A stretch of DNA of 64,000 nucleotides from Pyrobaculum arsenaticum DSM 13514 (lineage in GTDB: Archaea; Thermoproteota; Thermoprotei; Thermoproteales; Thermoproteaceae), in assembly GCF_000016385.1 (NCBI RefSeq), contig NC_009376.1, positions 1,736,001 to 1,800,000 of the forward strand, in the 5' to 3' direction. Below the pieces are notes generated by a model. That model ran no database searches and was not told the DNA's origin. It saw only the letters and a program-made list of their open reading frames with translations. Made by a program: the position numbers and the translations under genes. Positions 15,525-22,370 of this stretch are shown here, one piece after another; position 1 is the first letter of the stretch; every line of letters begins with the position of its first letter.

Positions 15525-16274
15525 CTAGCAACTTATTATCTTTGCCCCTATCAGAGCACCAAGACTCCGTCCCAGCCTCCCCGCAGACACAATGCCCGAC
15601 TCCCCTATCCCCAGCACCGTGATACCTCTTAGCCCGTAGAAGTAGTACGCATCTGTCCCCTCTTCGAAGACCTCCCTCCTAGGCCCCCACCTCCAGTAGA
15701 ACTTCTCCCCCCGCGGATCGACACCATCGTAAAGCCTCTCGTTGTACACACCTCTCGCCAACTTCCTGGCGCAGTAAACCCCGCCGCCCCAGTCCCTTGG
15801 GATATTTATACTAACTGCCAGAACGCCTTGTAGTGCCCCGTTTAGCGACCTCAAAAGCGCCTCAACGACTCTTCTCATCAGCCCAACATCGCCGCCAACC
15901 TCCATGGACATCGCGACGGCGGGGACTCCCAGAATGCCGGCCTGCAGAGCGGCGCCAACAGTTCCGCTTCCATACGTCGCTTCAAGCCCTATGTTCTCCC
16001 CAACGTTGACTCCCGATATGACAAGCCCGGCATCTGGCGCAATTAGCTTCAATGCCATAAATACGGCGTCTGCGGGATAGCCGTTGACCAGGTAGTAATC
16101 ACCCTGCCTCCGCACCCTCAGCGGCTTGTGATAAGTTCTCGCCAGCCCCGCGGCTGATCTGGGCCTCTCAGGTATCACAACCACTACGTCGTAGCCCAGC
16201 GACTTCACCGCCTCCACAAATGGCCTTAAAAAAGGCGTATCGGGACCATCGTCATTTGTTACCACGACTTTCAC
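15525..16274 (-). CDS. surE: 5'/3'-nucleotidase SurE
   Basis: 249 aa. Metal-dependent phosphatase acting on nucleoside monophosphates. The N-terminal VTNDDGPDTP supplies the metal-binding Asp pair, SGVNVGENIGLEATYGSGTV is the second signature with a catalytic Asn and Ser region, and GYPADAVFMAL lies between them. Length is normal. ATG at 16274. It heads the operon with the 112-aa protein and the short helicase; the DMT transporter gene lies 22 bp upstream on the same strand. Confidence 0.93.
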   Translation of the reverse strand: MKVVVTNDDGPDTPFLRPFVEAVKSLGYDVVVVIPERPRSAAGLARTYHKPLRVRRQGDYYLVNGYPADAVFMALKLIAPDAGLVISGVNVGENIGLEATYGSGTVGAALQAGILGVPAVAMSMEVGGDVGLMRRVVEALLRSLNGALQGVLAVSINIPRDWGGGVYCARKLARGVYNERLYDGVDPRGEKFYWRWGPRREVFEEGTDAYYFYGLRGITVLGIGESGIVSAGRLGRSLGALIGAKIISC

Positions 16275-16296
16275 GTTGCCTTAGAAATGCCAAGTT

Positions 16297-17067
16297 TTAT
16301 TTACTAAGTGCGACCAGTACAAGCCCAGTTGTGGACACAGCGGCGCCAGCCGCCCTTCTCCACTTAAAGGGCTTTTCTAACAGAGCGGTGACAAGCGGAT
16401 ACGTTGACATTATCAATGTAGCGACGACGTAATCACCGTAAGAGATGGCCAAGGTATACGCGCCGAATCCAAGAAAGGTGTCAACAAAGCCCCCCGCGGC
16501 CAAACGTCCTATGCGGCATATCCCCCTCCCTAGGCCCAGCAGATAAGTGACTAAAAACACGGTGAGCCCCCTCACGAAGAGAGATCCGCCGGGGCCTAGC
16601 ACGCTGATGCCCGCCGCGTAGAAGTTTATAGACGCCGTCCAGATAAACGCCGCTAGGATGCCGTACAAGGCGCCGCGTTTAGAACCGGAATCGCGAGCGG
16701 AGGCCAAGGCTAACCCCAGCAACACCAGCAGAGCGCCCGGGAGGAGGCTGTACTTCCCTGCCACTGCTGGGAGCAAAGCTATATAGAGAGAGCTACTTAT
16801 ATTGCCAACTGAGGCGCCCCCTACTTTAATAGACGTGACGTACAGCCACGACCCCGCCACGCCCCCGAGCAAGGCGGCAGCCACCACCTCCACAACCCCA
16901 ACTGGGTTTATCTCATTCCATGGAAGCAGAAGGCCTAGGAAGATTGAATACAAGGAAAATATAGACATAGCCCTAAATTGAGAGGTGCAGTGTAGAGCAG
17001 GTCTATAAATAAGCGGCGCTACGCCGTATGCCACCGCTGATAATGTAGACAGCACAATGTGGAGCAC
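16297..17067 (-). CDS. EamA/DMT-family transporter
   Basis: 256 aa integral membrane protein with about ten hydrophobic segments arranged as two repeats of five, the drug/metabolite transporter layout. The second repeat begins near ALYGILAAFIWTASINFYAAG and ends with the usual helix (AAGAAVSTTGLVLVAL). Substrate cannot be told from sequence; the family moves metabolites, amino acids or nucleotide sugars. ATG at 17067. Its 5' end overlaps the longest reading frame of nuoA, but the nuoA start lies beyond it. Confidence 0.82.
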   Translation of the reverse strand: MLHIVLSTLSAVAYGVAPLIYRPALHCTSQFRAMSIFSLYSIFLGLLLPWNEINPVGVVEVVAAALLGGVAGSWLYVTSIKVGGASVGNISSSLYIALLPAVAGKYSLLPGALLVLLGLALASARDSGSKRGALYGILAAFIWTASINFYAAGISVLGPGGSLFVRGLTVFLVTYLLGLGRGICRIGRLAAGGFVDTFLGFGAYTLAISYGDYVVATLIMSTYPLVTALLEKPFKWRRAAGAAVSTTGLVLVALSK

Positions 17068-17107
17068 GGCGCATGATACTGTTATATATTTCAGCTATCT
17101 CTCTCAT

Positions 17108-17473
17108 ATGGACGACGCAACAGTAGTCGTTTTGGTCTTCTCGATTTTATTTCTCTTAATGGTAGGCACGGTCTACCTGGTAATGCTCATAGCCCCTCGC
17201 AGGCCCACCCCCTACAAGCTTATGCGATACGAAGCAGGCAACCCAGAGACAGGGCCAGCAAAGGCGCCTCTGGCAATGCAGTACCTAGGTTACCTTCTCA
17301 TGCTAGTCACTCTTGAACCAGCCGTGGCTATACCCATAGCCGTCTACATGGCTTTCAACGATATGGCGTTGACCATAGTCAGCGCGCTGGTCGGAGGCGC
17401 AGTCGCAGTAGCAGTCTCAGTATATGGGTACCGCTACGCCAAGAGAATAGAGCTCTGGAGGGTCAGCCCGTAG
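17108..17473 (+). CDS. nuoA: NADH-quinone oxidoreductase subunit A-like
   Basis: 121 aa with three transmembrane helices (VVVLVFSILFLLMVGTVYLV; LGYLLMLVTLEPAVAIPIAV; IVSALVGGAVAVAVSVYGY). The loop after helix 1, YKLMRYEAGNPETGPAKAPL, matches the NuoA loop (YE-G-x-P-G); NuoA forms part of the proton channel and quinone-site gate of complex I. I chose ATG at 17108 over one 51 bp earlier because GTTATATATTTC (17079-17090) is 26 bp before it. It is alone here, so the other complex I genes lie elsewhere. The acidic residue in helix 2 (VTLEPAV) fits the family. Confidence 0.82.
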   Translation: MDDATVVVLVFSILFLLMVGTVYLVMLIAPRRPTPYKLMRYEAGNPETGPAKAPLAMQYLGYLLMLVTLEPAVAIPIAVYMAFNDMALTIVSALVGGAVAVAVSVYGYRYAKRIELWRVSP

Positions 17474-17501
17474 GAGGCCTTGCGGCTTGTCGCTGGTTTG
17501 G

Positions 17502-19094
17502 TTAACTCCTAGAAGCAAGGGCGGCCTTGAGGAGGCCGAGGAAGACAGGCCTCGGCTTTGTAGGCCTAGATTTAAACTCTGGGTGAAACTGCGTAGCTAT
17601 AAAGTACGAATGCGACGGTAGCTCGATTATCTCCACCCGCTTTACATCTCTCCTCCAACCAGACACCACGAGACCTGCCTCGGCGAGCTTCGGCAGGTAG
17701 GAGAGGTTAACTTCGTATCTATGCCTGTGACGCTCCGCAATAACCGATGTGCCGTATAGTGAGGAGGCAAGGGTCCCCGGCACTATTTCAATTTCCCTAT
17801 TGCCTAGAATCATGCTACCTCCCATCACGTCCACTTCCCTTTGCTCAGGCGCCAGGTGGATTACGGGGTATGGCGTCTCCGGATCTAGCTCCGTGGAGTT
17901 AGCCCCCTTCAGCCCCAGGACGTTGCGGGCGAATTCCACCACGGCTAGTTGCATGCCGAAGCAGATGCCCAAGAACGGTATCTTGTGCACCCTGGCGTGT
18001 CTGACGCACTCGATCATCCCCTCGGTCCCCCTCTTGCCAAACCCTGGAAGGACAATCATTGCGTCTATGCTCACCTTATCCAAGAGGTCTGGGTTTTTCT
18101 CCACCTCTGCCGAGTTTATCCATACTAGCTCCGGCTTAACGTCGAGGGCAGCGCCGGCGTGCCTCACCGCCTCCACAATGCTTAAATATGCGTCGGGGAG
18201 CTCCACGTACTTTCCGCACATCCCCACAGTCACCTTATACCTAGGCGACGAGAGCTTAGTCACAAACTCCTCCCACTCCCTGTAGTCGGGGGCGCGACTG
18301 GGAAGCCGGAGCCTCCTCACGAGGAAGTCGCCGAGGCCTTGTTGTTCCAAGATGAGGGGGACCCTGTATATAGTATCCACGTCGTAGGAGTTGAAAATAG
18401 CCCACTGTGGGACGTTGGCGAAGAGCGCGATCTTCTTGACAGAGGGGGCGTCCAGCGGCTTCTCAGACCTCACCACAATGGCGTCGGGCTGTATGCCGTA
18501 CCGCCTAAGCTCAGCCACGCTGTGCTGGAGGGGCTTAGTCTTAAACTCCCCCGTAATCTTCAACAAGGGCACCCACGCCACGTGGATAAACACCACGTCC
18601 TCTCCCAGCTCGAGGCCCAGTTGCCTCGCCGCTTCGAGAAATGGCAGTTGTTCGTAGTCGCCGACAGTGCCCCCAATCTCCACCAGCGTCACGTCGAAGC
18701 CCCCAGCCGCCTCCACAACCCTCCTCTTAATCTCGTCGGTGACGTGGGGGATCAACTGCACCGTCTGCCCCAAGTACTCCCCCCTCCTCTCCTTCTCTAT
18801 CACGGACAGGTATACCTGACCCGACGTGATGTTGTTCCTCCGCGAAAGCTCCACATCGAGAAACCTCTCGTAGTGTCCCAGATCTAAGTCTGTTTCCCCC
18901 CCGTCGTATGTAACGAACACCTCGCCGTGGGCGTATGGGTTCATAGTCCCCGCGTCGACGTTTATATAGGGGTCGATCTTCACGGCGTTTACCGAGAGGC
19001 CGCGCGCCCTAAGAATACGCCCAATACTCGCCACAACGACCCCCTTCCCCACACTCGACATTACACCCCCCGTGACAAATATGAATTTAGGCAC
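17502..19094 (-). CDS. pyrG: CTP synthase
   Basis: 530 aa, full length. Converts UTP to CTP with ATP and glutamine. The synthetase domain opens VTGGVMSSVGKGVVVASIG (P-loop) and continues KIDPYINVDAGTMNPYAHGE; the C-terminal glutamine amidotransferase domain has the catalytic Cys in GICFGMQLAVVE and the His-Glu pair in ATQFHPEFKSRP. GTG at 19094 with TTTTATAAATT about 25 bp upstream supports a leaderless start. The gene is isolated, running towards nuoA in convergent orientation. Confidence 0.97.
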   Translation of the reverse strand: MPKFIFVTGGVMSSVGKGVVVASIGRILRARGLSVNAVKIDPYINVDAGTMNPYAHGEVFVTYDGGETDLDLGHYERFLDVELSRRNNITSGQVYLSVIEKERRGEYLGQTVQLIPHVTDEIKRRVVEAAGGFDVTLVEIGGTVGDYEQLPFLEAARQLGLELGEDVVFIHVAWVPLLKITGEFKTKPLQHSVAELRRYGIQPDAIVVRSEKPLDAPSVKKIALFANVPQWAIFNSYDVDTIYRVPLILEQQGLGDFLVRRLRLPSRAPDYREWEEFVTKLSSPRYKVTVGMCGKYVELPDAYLSIVEAVRHAGAALDVKPELVWINSAEVEKNPDLLDKVSIDAMIVLPGFGKRGTEGMIECVRHARVHKIPFLGICFGMQLAVVEFARNVLGLKGANSTELDPETPYPVIHLAPEQREVDVMGGSMILGNREIEIVPGTLASSLYGTSVIAERHRHRYEVNLSYLPKLAEAGLVVSGWRRDVKRVEIIELPSHSYFIATQFHPEFKSRPTKPRPVFLGLLKAALASRS

Positions 19095-19268
19095 CCTCTA
19101 CGTATATCACCAATTTATAAAACCACCGCCGCATCACAACGAGGTAATACGCTGTTGCGCATATAGACGCACCCTAGGTACTTATAAATTGTGGCTCACT
19201 TACACAGAGCGATATTCCTGACTCCTCTCCGGTTCAAAATGTATAAAAACTAGAGGGCCAACTAAGAC

Positions 19269-19333
19269 GAATGAAGAGTTGAACCCACGCTGAGTTGTGG
19301 CGAGAGCCTGCCCATCTGGCGGGCGCTGATGTT
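19269..19333 (+). ncRNA. Candidate box C/D-like sRNA
   Basis: Boxes in order: C-like ATGAAGA (19271-19277), 12 nt, D' CTGA (19290-19293), C'-like GTGGCGA (19297-19303), 22 nt, D CTGA (19326-19329), followed by a T-run. TGTATAAAAACT (19240-19251) lies about 26 bp before the C box, so an RNA would begin just at it. The second spacer is long and can fold into a GCCTGCC/GGCGGGC stem, so this may be an atypical guide RNA or another kink-turn RNA. Confidence 0.42.
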
Positions 19334-19335
19334 TT

Positions 19336-19498
19336 TAGACGAAGCACAAGTGGCGAACAACGCGTTGCAACCACACGCCTTCTGCAAGGGTCGTTGCTGT
19401 CAAGGTTGCGCCAGAGGCGCCGACATGGCACTTGTGGGCGCGGCGCCGTGCTTCTAAGTCCTGGGCTGTGGTCGCCCGTCCCTGGGCATCATTCGAAA
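19336..19498. other. Structured intergenic stretch before tRNA-Asn
   Basis: Contains several inverted repeats: GAAGCAC with GTGCTTC, CACAAGTG with CACTTGTG, and two copies of the self-complementary GGCGCC. No open frame. It may be folded RNA downstream of the sRNA candidate or simply G+C-rich spacer; I could not match it to SRP RNA or RNase P RNA. Confidence 0.3.
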
Positions 19499-19535
19499 TG
19501 TTTATAAACGCGTTATGAATAAAAGGCGGTCTGTA

Positions 19536-19610
19536 GCCGCCGTAGCTCAGCCCGGTCAGAGCGGCGGGCTGTTAACCCGTAGGTCCCGGGTTCAAATCCC
19601 GGCGGCGGCG
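19536..19610 (+). tRNA. tRNA-Asn (GTT)
   Basis: 75 nt cloverleaf without intron. Acceptor GCCGCCG pairs with CGGCGGC; D arm GCTC/GAGC; anticodon arm GCGGG-CTGTTAA-CCCGT with anticodon GTT at 19571-19573; T arm CCGGG-TTCAAAT-CCCGG; discriminator G. CCA is not encoded. TGTTTATAAACG (19499-19510) is a good promoter about 30 bp upstream. Confidence 0.97.
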
Positions 19611-19960
19611 CCTTGCTTTTGCGATTGCTACTTAAGCGGCCCTACCTGTAGTGTAGAACTACCGTAGTTGACGACGCCAAGTGAGAGGTGTGTATGTGCA
19701 GAGACAGAGCGTACATAGCGCTGATGCGCAATTCTTGTAGTGCCCTTGGCTATTTTTGCATCACGTCAGGCCGCTTCCGCAGTGTTTTTGACCTAGAGGA
19801 GCGTTGTCAGAGAGGCTCGAGATGAGTTGCGGCATTTTGATCATGGCGAAGCTACAACCTCGCGAGACGAAGTTGCCACTGGAGTTTGTTCGCTCTCGAC
19901 AGAATGCGTCACCACCTTTGTGAGGACGTCCGGATATCTTAAAGCGGCTAAATGAGGGGG
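19611..19960. other. Intergenic stretch with no recognised gene
   Basis: 350 bp between tRNA-Asn and the helical 134-aa gene. No frame longer than about 40 codons with a start, no box C/D arrangement, no direct repeats that I can see. It may be decayed sequence. Confidence 0.4.
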
Positions 19961-20365
19961 TTATTCTGCCAGTACTATCCTAGCGTATTCCGCTAGGGAG
20001 TTTCTTATGGAAGAGTCCTCTGTCTGTAGGGCCACGGCTAGTAGGAGTTGCGCCAGGACGGGTTTTCTGTCCTCGGGGGGCAGGGCATTGAGTAGGTTGG
20101 CCGTTGCCGTAGAGATGAAGCCGATGGCTTCGTCGACTTTGAGTTCTATGTCAGATAGGAGCTCCATTACTTTTTCTTCTGTTTTGTAAAGTGTATATAT
20201 TGTTGTAAGCATCAAGAAGTCGGAGTCCGATATCTGCAACTTCTCTGCCCACTCCTGCACTTTTTCCGGCTCAGACAACATGTATTGTACAAATTTCTGT
20301 AGCTCTGTTCTAGGTATCTGGAATAATTTCTCGGCATCGTCGAGGAATTTCTCGACCCAGCTCAC
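19961..20365 (-). CDS. Hypothetical helical protein, 134 aa
   Basis: I do not recognise the family. All-helical, acidic, without cysteines (e.g. VEKFLDDAEKLFQIPRTELQ, then LSDIELKVDEAIGFISTATA); it could be a cytosolic adaptor or a helical-bundle protein. The frame is open far upstream, but the upstream part lies opposite the divergent MBL-fold gene and has a Ser/Thr/Pro-rich composition unlike a real protein. GTG at 20365 lies about 20-24 bp from the TATATATAAAC box (20381-20390) and gives a natural N-terminus, MSWVEKF. Start is not certain; a GTG at 20377 is also possible. Confidence 0.58.
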   Translation of the reverse strand: MSWVEKFLDDAEKLFQIPRTELQKFVQYMLSEPEKVQEWAEKLQISDSDFLMLTTIYTLYKTEEKVMELLSDIELKVDEAIGFISTATANLLNALPPEDRKPVLAQLLLAVALQTEDSSIRNSLAEYARIVLAE

Positions 20366-20380
20366 GAAGTTTAGCACACG

Positions 20381-20390
20381 TTTATATATA
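20381..20390. promoter_or_regulatory. TATA box between divergent genes
   Basis: TTTATATATA (TATATATAAA on minus) lies about 24 bp before GTG 20409 on plus and about 20 bp before GTG 20365 on minus. It is nearly symmetric and probably serves both; it fixes the short forms of both proteins. Confidence 0.5.
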
Positions 20391-20408
20391 AGGTTGTGTG
20401 TTAAAACG

Positions 20409-21137
20409 GTGTTTTCTAGGGCCGGGGTGGGCTGGGTGTTGGAAGGCGTCTTCGGCGTTGACACCCCGGAGGAGGTAGAGGTCGGGGTTGTCCTAGTAAC
20501 ACACCACCACTGGAGACACGTGGCGGGGGCTAGGCTGGCCTCCAAGGTCGTTATCAACCCCATTGAGTACAGCTTCGCCACCGATTTTGAAAAACTAACG
20601 CGGTACGCGGACGTGGTGCTGAGGAGGGCCGGCGCCCCGAAGGAGGTGAGGCCAGCTCTCTCCGTAGCGCCGTTCCGCGGGGCGGTGTACAGATTCACAG
20701 CCGGGTGGGTGGACTTGGGGGACGTATCGGTCAGGGTAATACCATGCGGCTCGCATACCTGGGGCCACACTTGCTATGGGGTGGAGAACGCCATATTTAC
20801 CGGAGATCTGGGAGGCTGGATTGTAAGCGTGGGCACCTTCCTAAATGTGGTGTCTTCGCTCAAAGGGCTTAAGGGCTATATTGCGTATACGGGAGAGGGG
20901 GAAAAGGTGCCGGTGGAGGAGTACGTCAAGAGACTTGAGGCAGAGTTTAGGAAGCTTGTGGACAGGTACGTGCAGTGCCTGGGAGAGAAGACGCCGTATA
21001 GAATAGCCCTGTGCGCGAGGGGCGGGGGCGACGTGCTGAGACTATCGGAGGAGGGCATAGCCTTTGTTAAATACCTAGCTGACAACGGCTATGTAAAAAT
21101 AACAAACTCCTCGCCCTATATTGTAAAGCCGGCGTGA
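20409..21137 (+). CDS. Metallo-beta-lactamase-fold protein with altered metal motif
   Basis: 242 aa. Resembles glyoxalase II-type MBL hydrolases: THHHWRHVAGA takes the place of the H-x-H-x-D-H motif, GSHTWGHTCY the second His site and AIFTGDLGG the bridging Asp. The Asp of the first motif is Arg, so the second metal site may be lost; this could mean a different reaction or a mononuclear enzyme. The C-terminus is helical with one CARGGGDVL segment. GTG at 20409 is set by the TATATATA box; upstream codons in frame lie antisense to the neighbouring gene. Overlaps the DUF123 gene at its end by 22 bp. Confidence 0.7.
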   Translation: MFSRAGVGWVLEGVFGVDTPEEVEVGVVLVTHHHWRHVAGARLASKVVINPIEYSFATDFEKLTRYADVVLRRAGAPKEVRPALSVAPFRGAVYRFTAGWVDLGDVSVRVIPCGSHTWGHTCYGVENAIFTGDLGGWIVSVGTFLNVVSSLKGLKGYIAYTGEGEKVPVEEYVKRLEAEFRKLVDRYVQCLGEKTPYRIALCARGGGDVLRLSEEGIAFVKYLADNGYVKITNSSPYIVKPA

Positions 21138-21463
21138 AGAAGCGCCTCGGCTCCGCAACGGAAGAGGTGGCTGGGGCTCTCCCGGTCGTCTGTAGAGCCG
21201 AAGCCCGCGACGTAGGGGCACGCAGAGGAGAGCCGCCTCGCAAACTCTGCCTCTGGGAGCGGGGTGACAACTGCGTACAGCGGCGTGCACTGCAGAAAAT
21301 CGACGTGCCACCTCTTCCTAGCTGGGCGTGTTAAGTGCCTCGCCACCCGTTTAATACAGGAGCGGCCGCACGAGCCAACGTAGGCGTATACACCCTCCTC
21401 AATTTCGAAACGGCCCGCGCGGTGGCGGGGACACTGGAAGAAGACGACATAGCTTTTATACAT
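21116..21463 (-). CDS. DUF123 (GIY-YIG-like, COG1833) protein
   Basis: 115 aa. Small archaeal family predicted to have a GIY-YIG/Uri-type endonuclease fold. Signs: EEGVYAYVGSCGR at the start of the fold (the GIY-YIG equivalent), ARHLTRPARKRWHVDFLQ with the conserved R-H-L and W-H-V-D-F, and a C-terminal CPYVAGFGSTD with HLFR. Biological substrate is unknown. ATG at 21463; a TATA-like sequence overlaps the start codon rather than preceding it, so the transcript may begin elsewhere. Convergent overlap of 22 bp with the MBL-fold gene. Confidence 0.8.
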   Translation of the reverse strand: MYKSYVVFFQCPRHRAGRFEIEEGVYAYVGSCGRSCIKRVARHLTRPARKRWHVDFLQCTPLYAVVTPLPEAEFARRLSSACPYVAGFGSTDDRESPSHLFRCGAEALLHAGFTI

Positions 21464-21480
21464 GTATACAGTATGGCTGT

Positions 21481-21537
21481 GCGATGAAGAGCCGATGGCT
21501 GGCTGGAGTCATGACGTGTAAAGGCGGGTTCTGAGCC
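21481..21537 (+). ncRNA. Candidate box C/D sRNA, partly antisense to sir2
   Basis: C-like ATGAAGA (21484-21490), 12-nt guide, D'-like CTGG (21503-21506), C'-like ATGACGT (21511-21517), 13-nt guide, D CTGA (21531-21534). CTTTTATAC near 21452-21460 lies about 26 bp before the C box. Two boxes depart from consensus. From 21509 on it overlaps the 3' end of sir2 on the opposite strand. Confidence 0.42.
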
Positions 21538-22255
21538 TTTTCTTAACCTCCTCCGCTATCTGTGGCAAAACCTCTCCTGCTCTCCCTCTTATGAAGTAGT
21601 CTGCCATAGGCGTAAGCGCCGAGGGCTCTACGTTTATTTCTATTACTACCGCGCCGCCTTGCTTAGCTATGTGTGGTATATAGGCGGCGGGGTAGACAAC
21701 CCCCGATGTGCCTACAACTAGCACCACATCTGAGATCCTGGCTAGTTCTACTGCCTCATTCCATGCGTCTCGGGGCAAGGGCTCGCCAAACCACACCACA
21801 TCTGGCCGAAGAAGGCCGCCGCACTTGCCGCACCTCGGGGGCACCTCATCCACCGGTCTCTCTAGCTTATAGACGGCGCCGCATTTAGTACACCTAGTAC
21901 GCCACAGCGAGCCATGTAGCTCCACCACCCTCCTACTTCCCGCCCTCTGGTGGAGGCCGTCGACGTTCTGCGTCACGACGGCCTTCACCACGCCAAGCGC
22001 CTCCAGCTCCGCAATTGCCATGTGGCCGGGGTTGGGCCTGGCGTTGTATACAACCTCCTGGCGCCACTTGTACCACCGCCATACCAGCTCGGGGTCTCTG
22101 GCAAAGGCCTCTGGCGTTGCCAATTCCTCCGGTCGATAGCGCTCCCAAAGCCCTCCGAGTCCCCTAAAAGTTGGTACGCCGCTCTCGGCGGAGATCCCAG
22201 CGCCGGTGAACACAATGCAGTGCCTCGAGGCCGCTAGCACATTGGCGACATTCAT
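21509..22255 (-). CDS. sir2: NAD-dependent protein deacylase, Sir2 family
   Basis: 248 aa. Removes acetyl or other acyl groups from lysines using NAD+; the archaeal target known in other crenarchaea is the chromatin protein Alba. NAD-binding GAGISAESGVPTFRG, the TQNVDGLHQRAGS motif and the catalytic His in VELHGSLW are present; the zinc ribbon is CTKC and CGKC. The C-terminal GTSGVVYPAA and INVEPSALTP motifs complete the Rossmann part. Length is right for class U/III sirtuins. I prefer ATG at 22255 (MNVANVLAAS) over upstream frames because TCTTTATTAATG (22272-22283) lies at promoter distance. Confidence 0.93.
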   Translation of the reverse strand: MNVANVLAASRHCIVFTGAGISAESGVPTFRGLGGLWERYRPEELATPEAFARDPELVWRWYKWRQEVVYNARPNPGHMAIAELEALGVVKAVVTQNVDGLHQRAGSRRVVELHGSLWRTRCTKCGAVYKLERPVDEVPPRCGKCGGLLRPDVVWFGEPLPRDAWNEAVELARISDVVLVVGTSGVVYPAAYIPHIAKQGGAVVIEINVEPSALTPMADYFIRGRAGEVLPQIAEEVKKRLRTRLYTS

Positions 22256-22278
22256 AAATAGCAATGTGTAAGTCTTTA

Positions 22279-22333
22279 TTAATGATGACCCAGGCTGTTC
22301 CGATCCGTGACGCGACACGACCTCCTCTGAGGT
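22279..22333 (+). ncRNA. Candidate box C/D sRNA between sir2 and protease gene
   Basis: C ATGATGA (22282-22288, consensus), 11-nt guide CCCAGGCTGTT, D'-like CCGA (22300-22303), C'-like GTGACGC (22307-22313), 13-nt guide GACACGACCTCCT, D CTGA (22327-22330). CATAAATAG (22253-22261) is 25 bp before the C box. C and D are perfect; D' and C' are not. Confidence 0.52.
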
Positions 22334-22370
22334 GAGTAACTTTTTTATAGAAAGAGCCGGGAAAGGCGCC

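Noticed and set aside
18339..18887. 182-codon plus frame opposite pyrG
   Set aside because: Antisense shadow of CTP synthase, with His/Leu/Pro-rich composition and no recognisable domain.
19336..19498. Considered RNase P RNA or SRP RNA for the structured stretch before tRNA-Asn
   Set aside because: I could not find the conserved regions of either RNA; kept as unassigned structured sequence.
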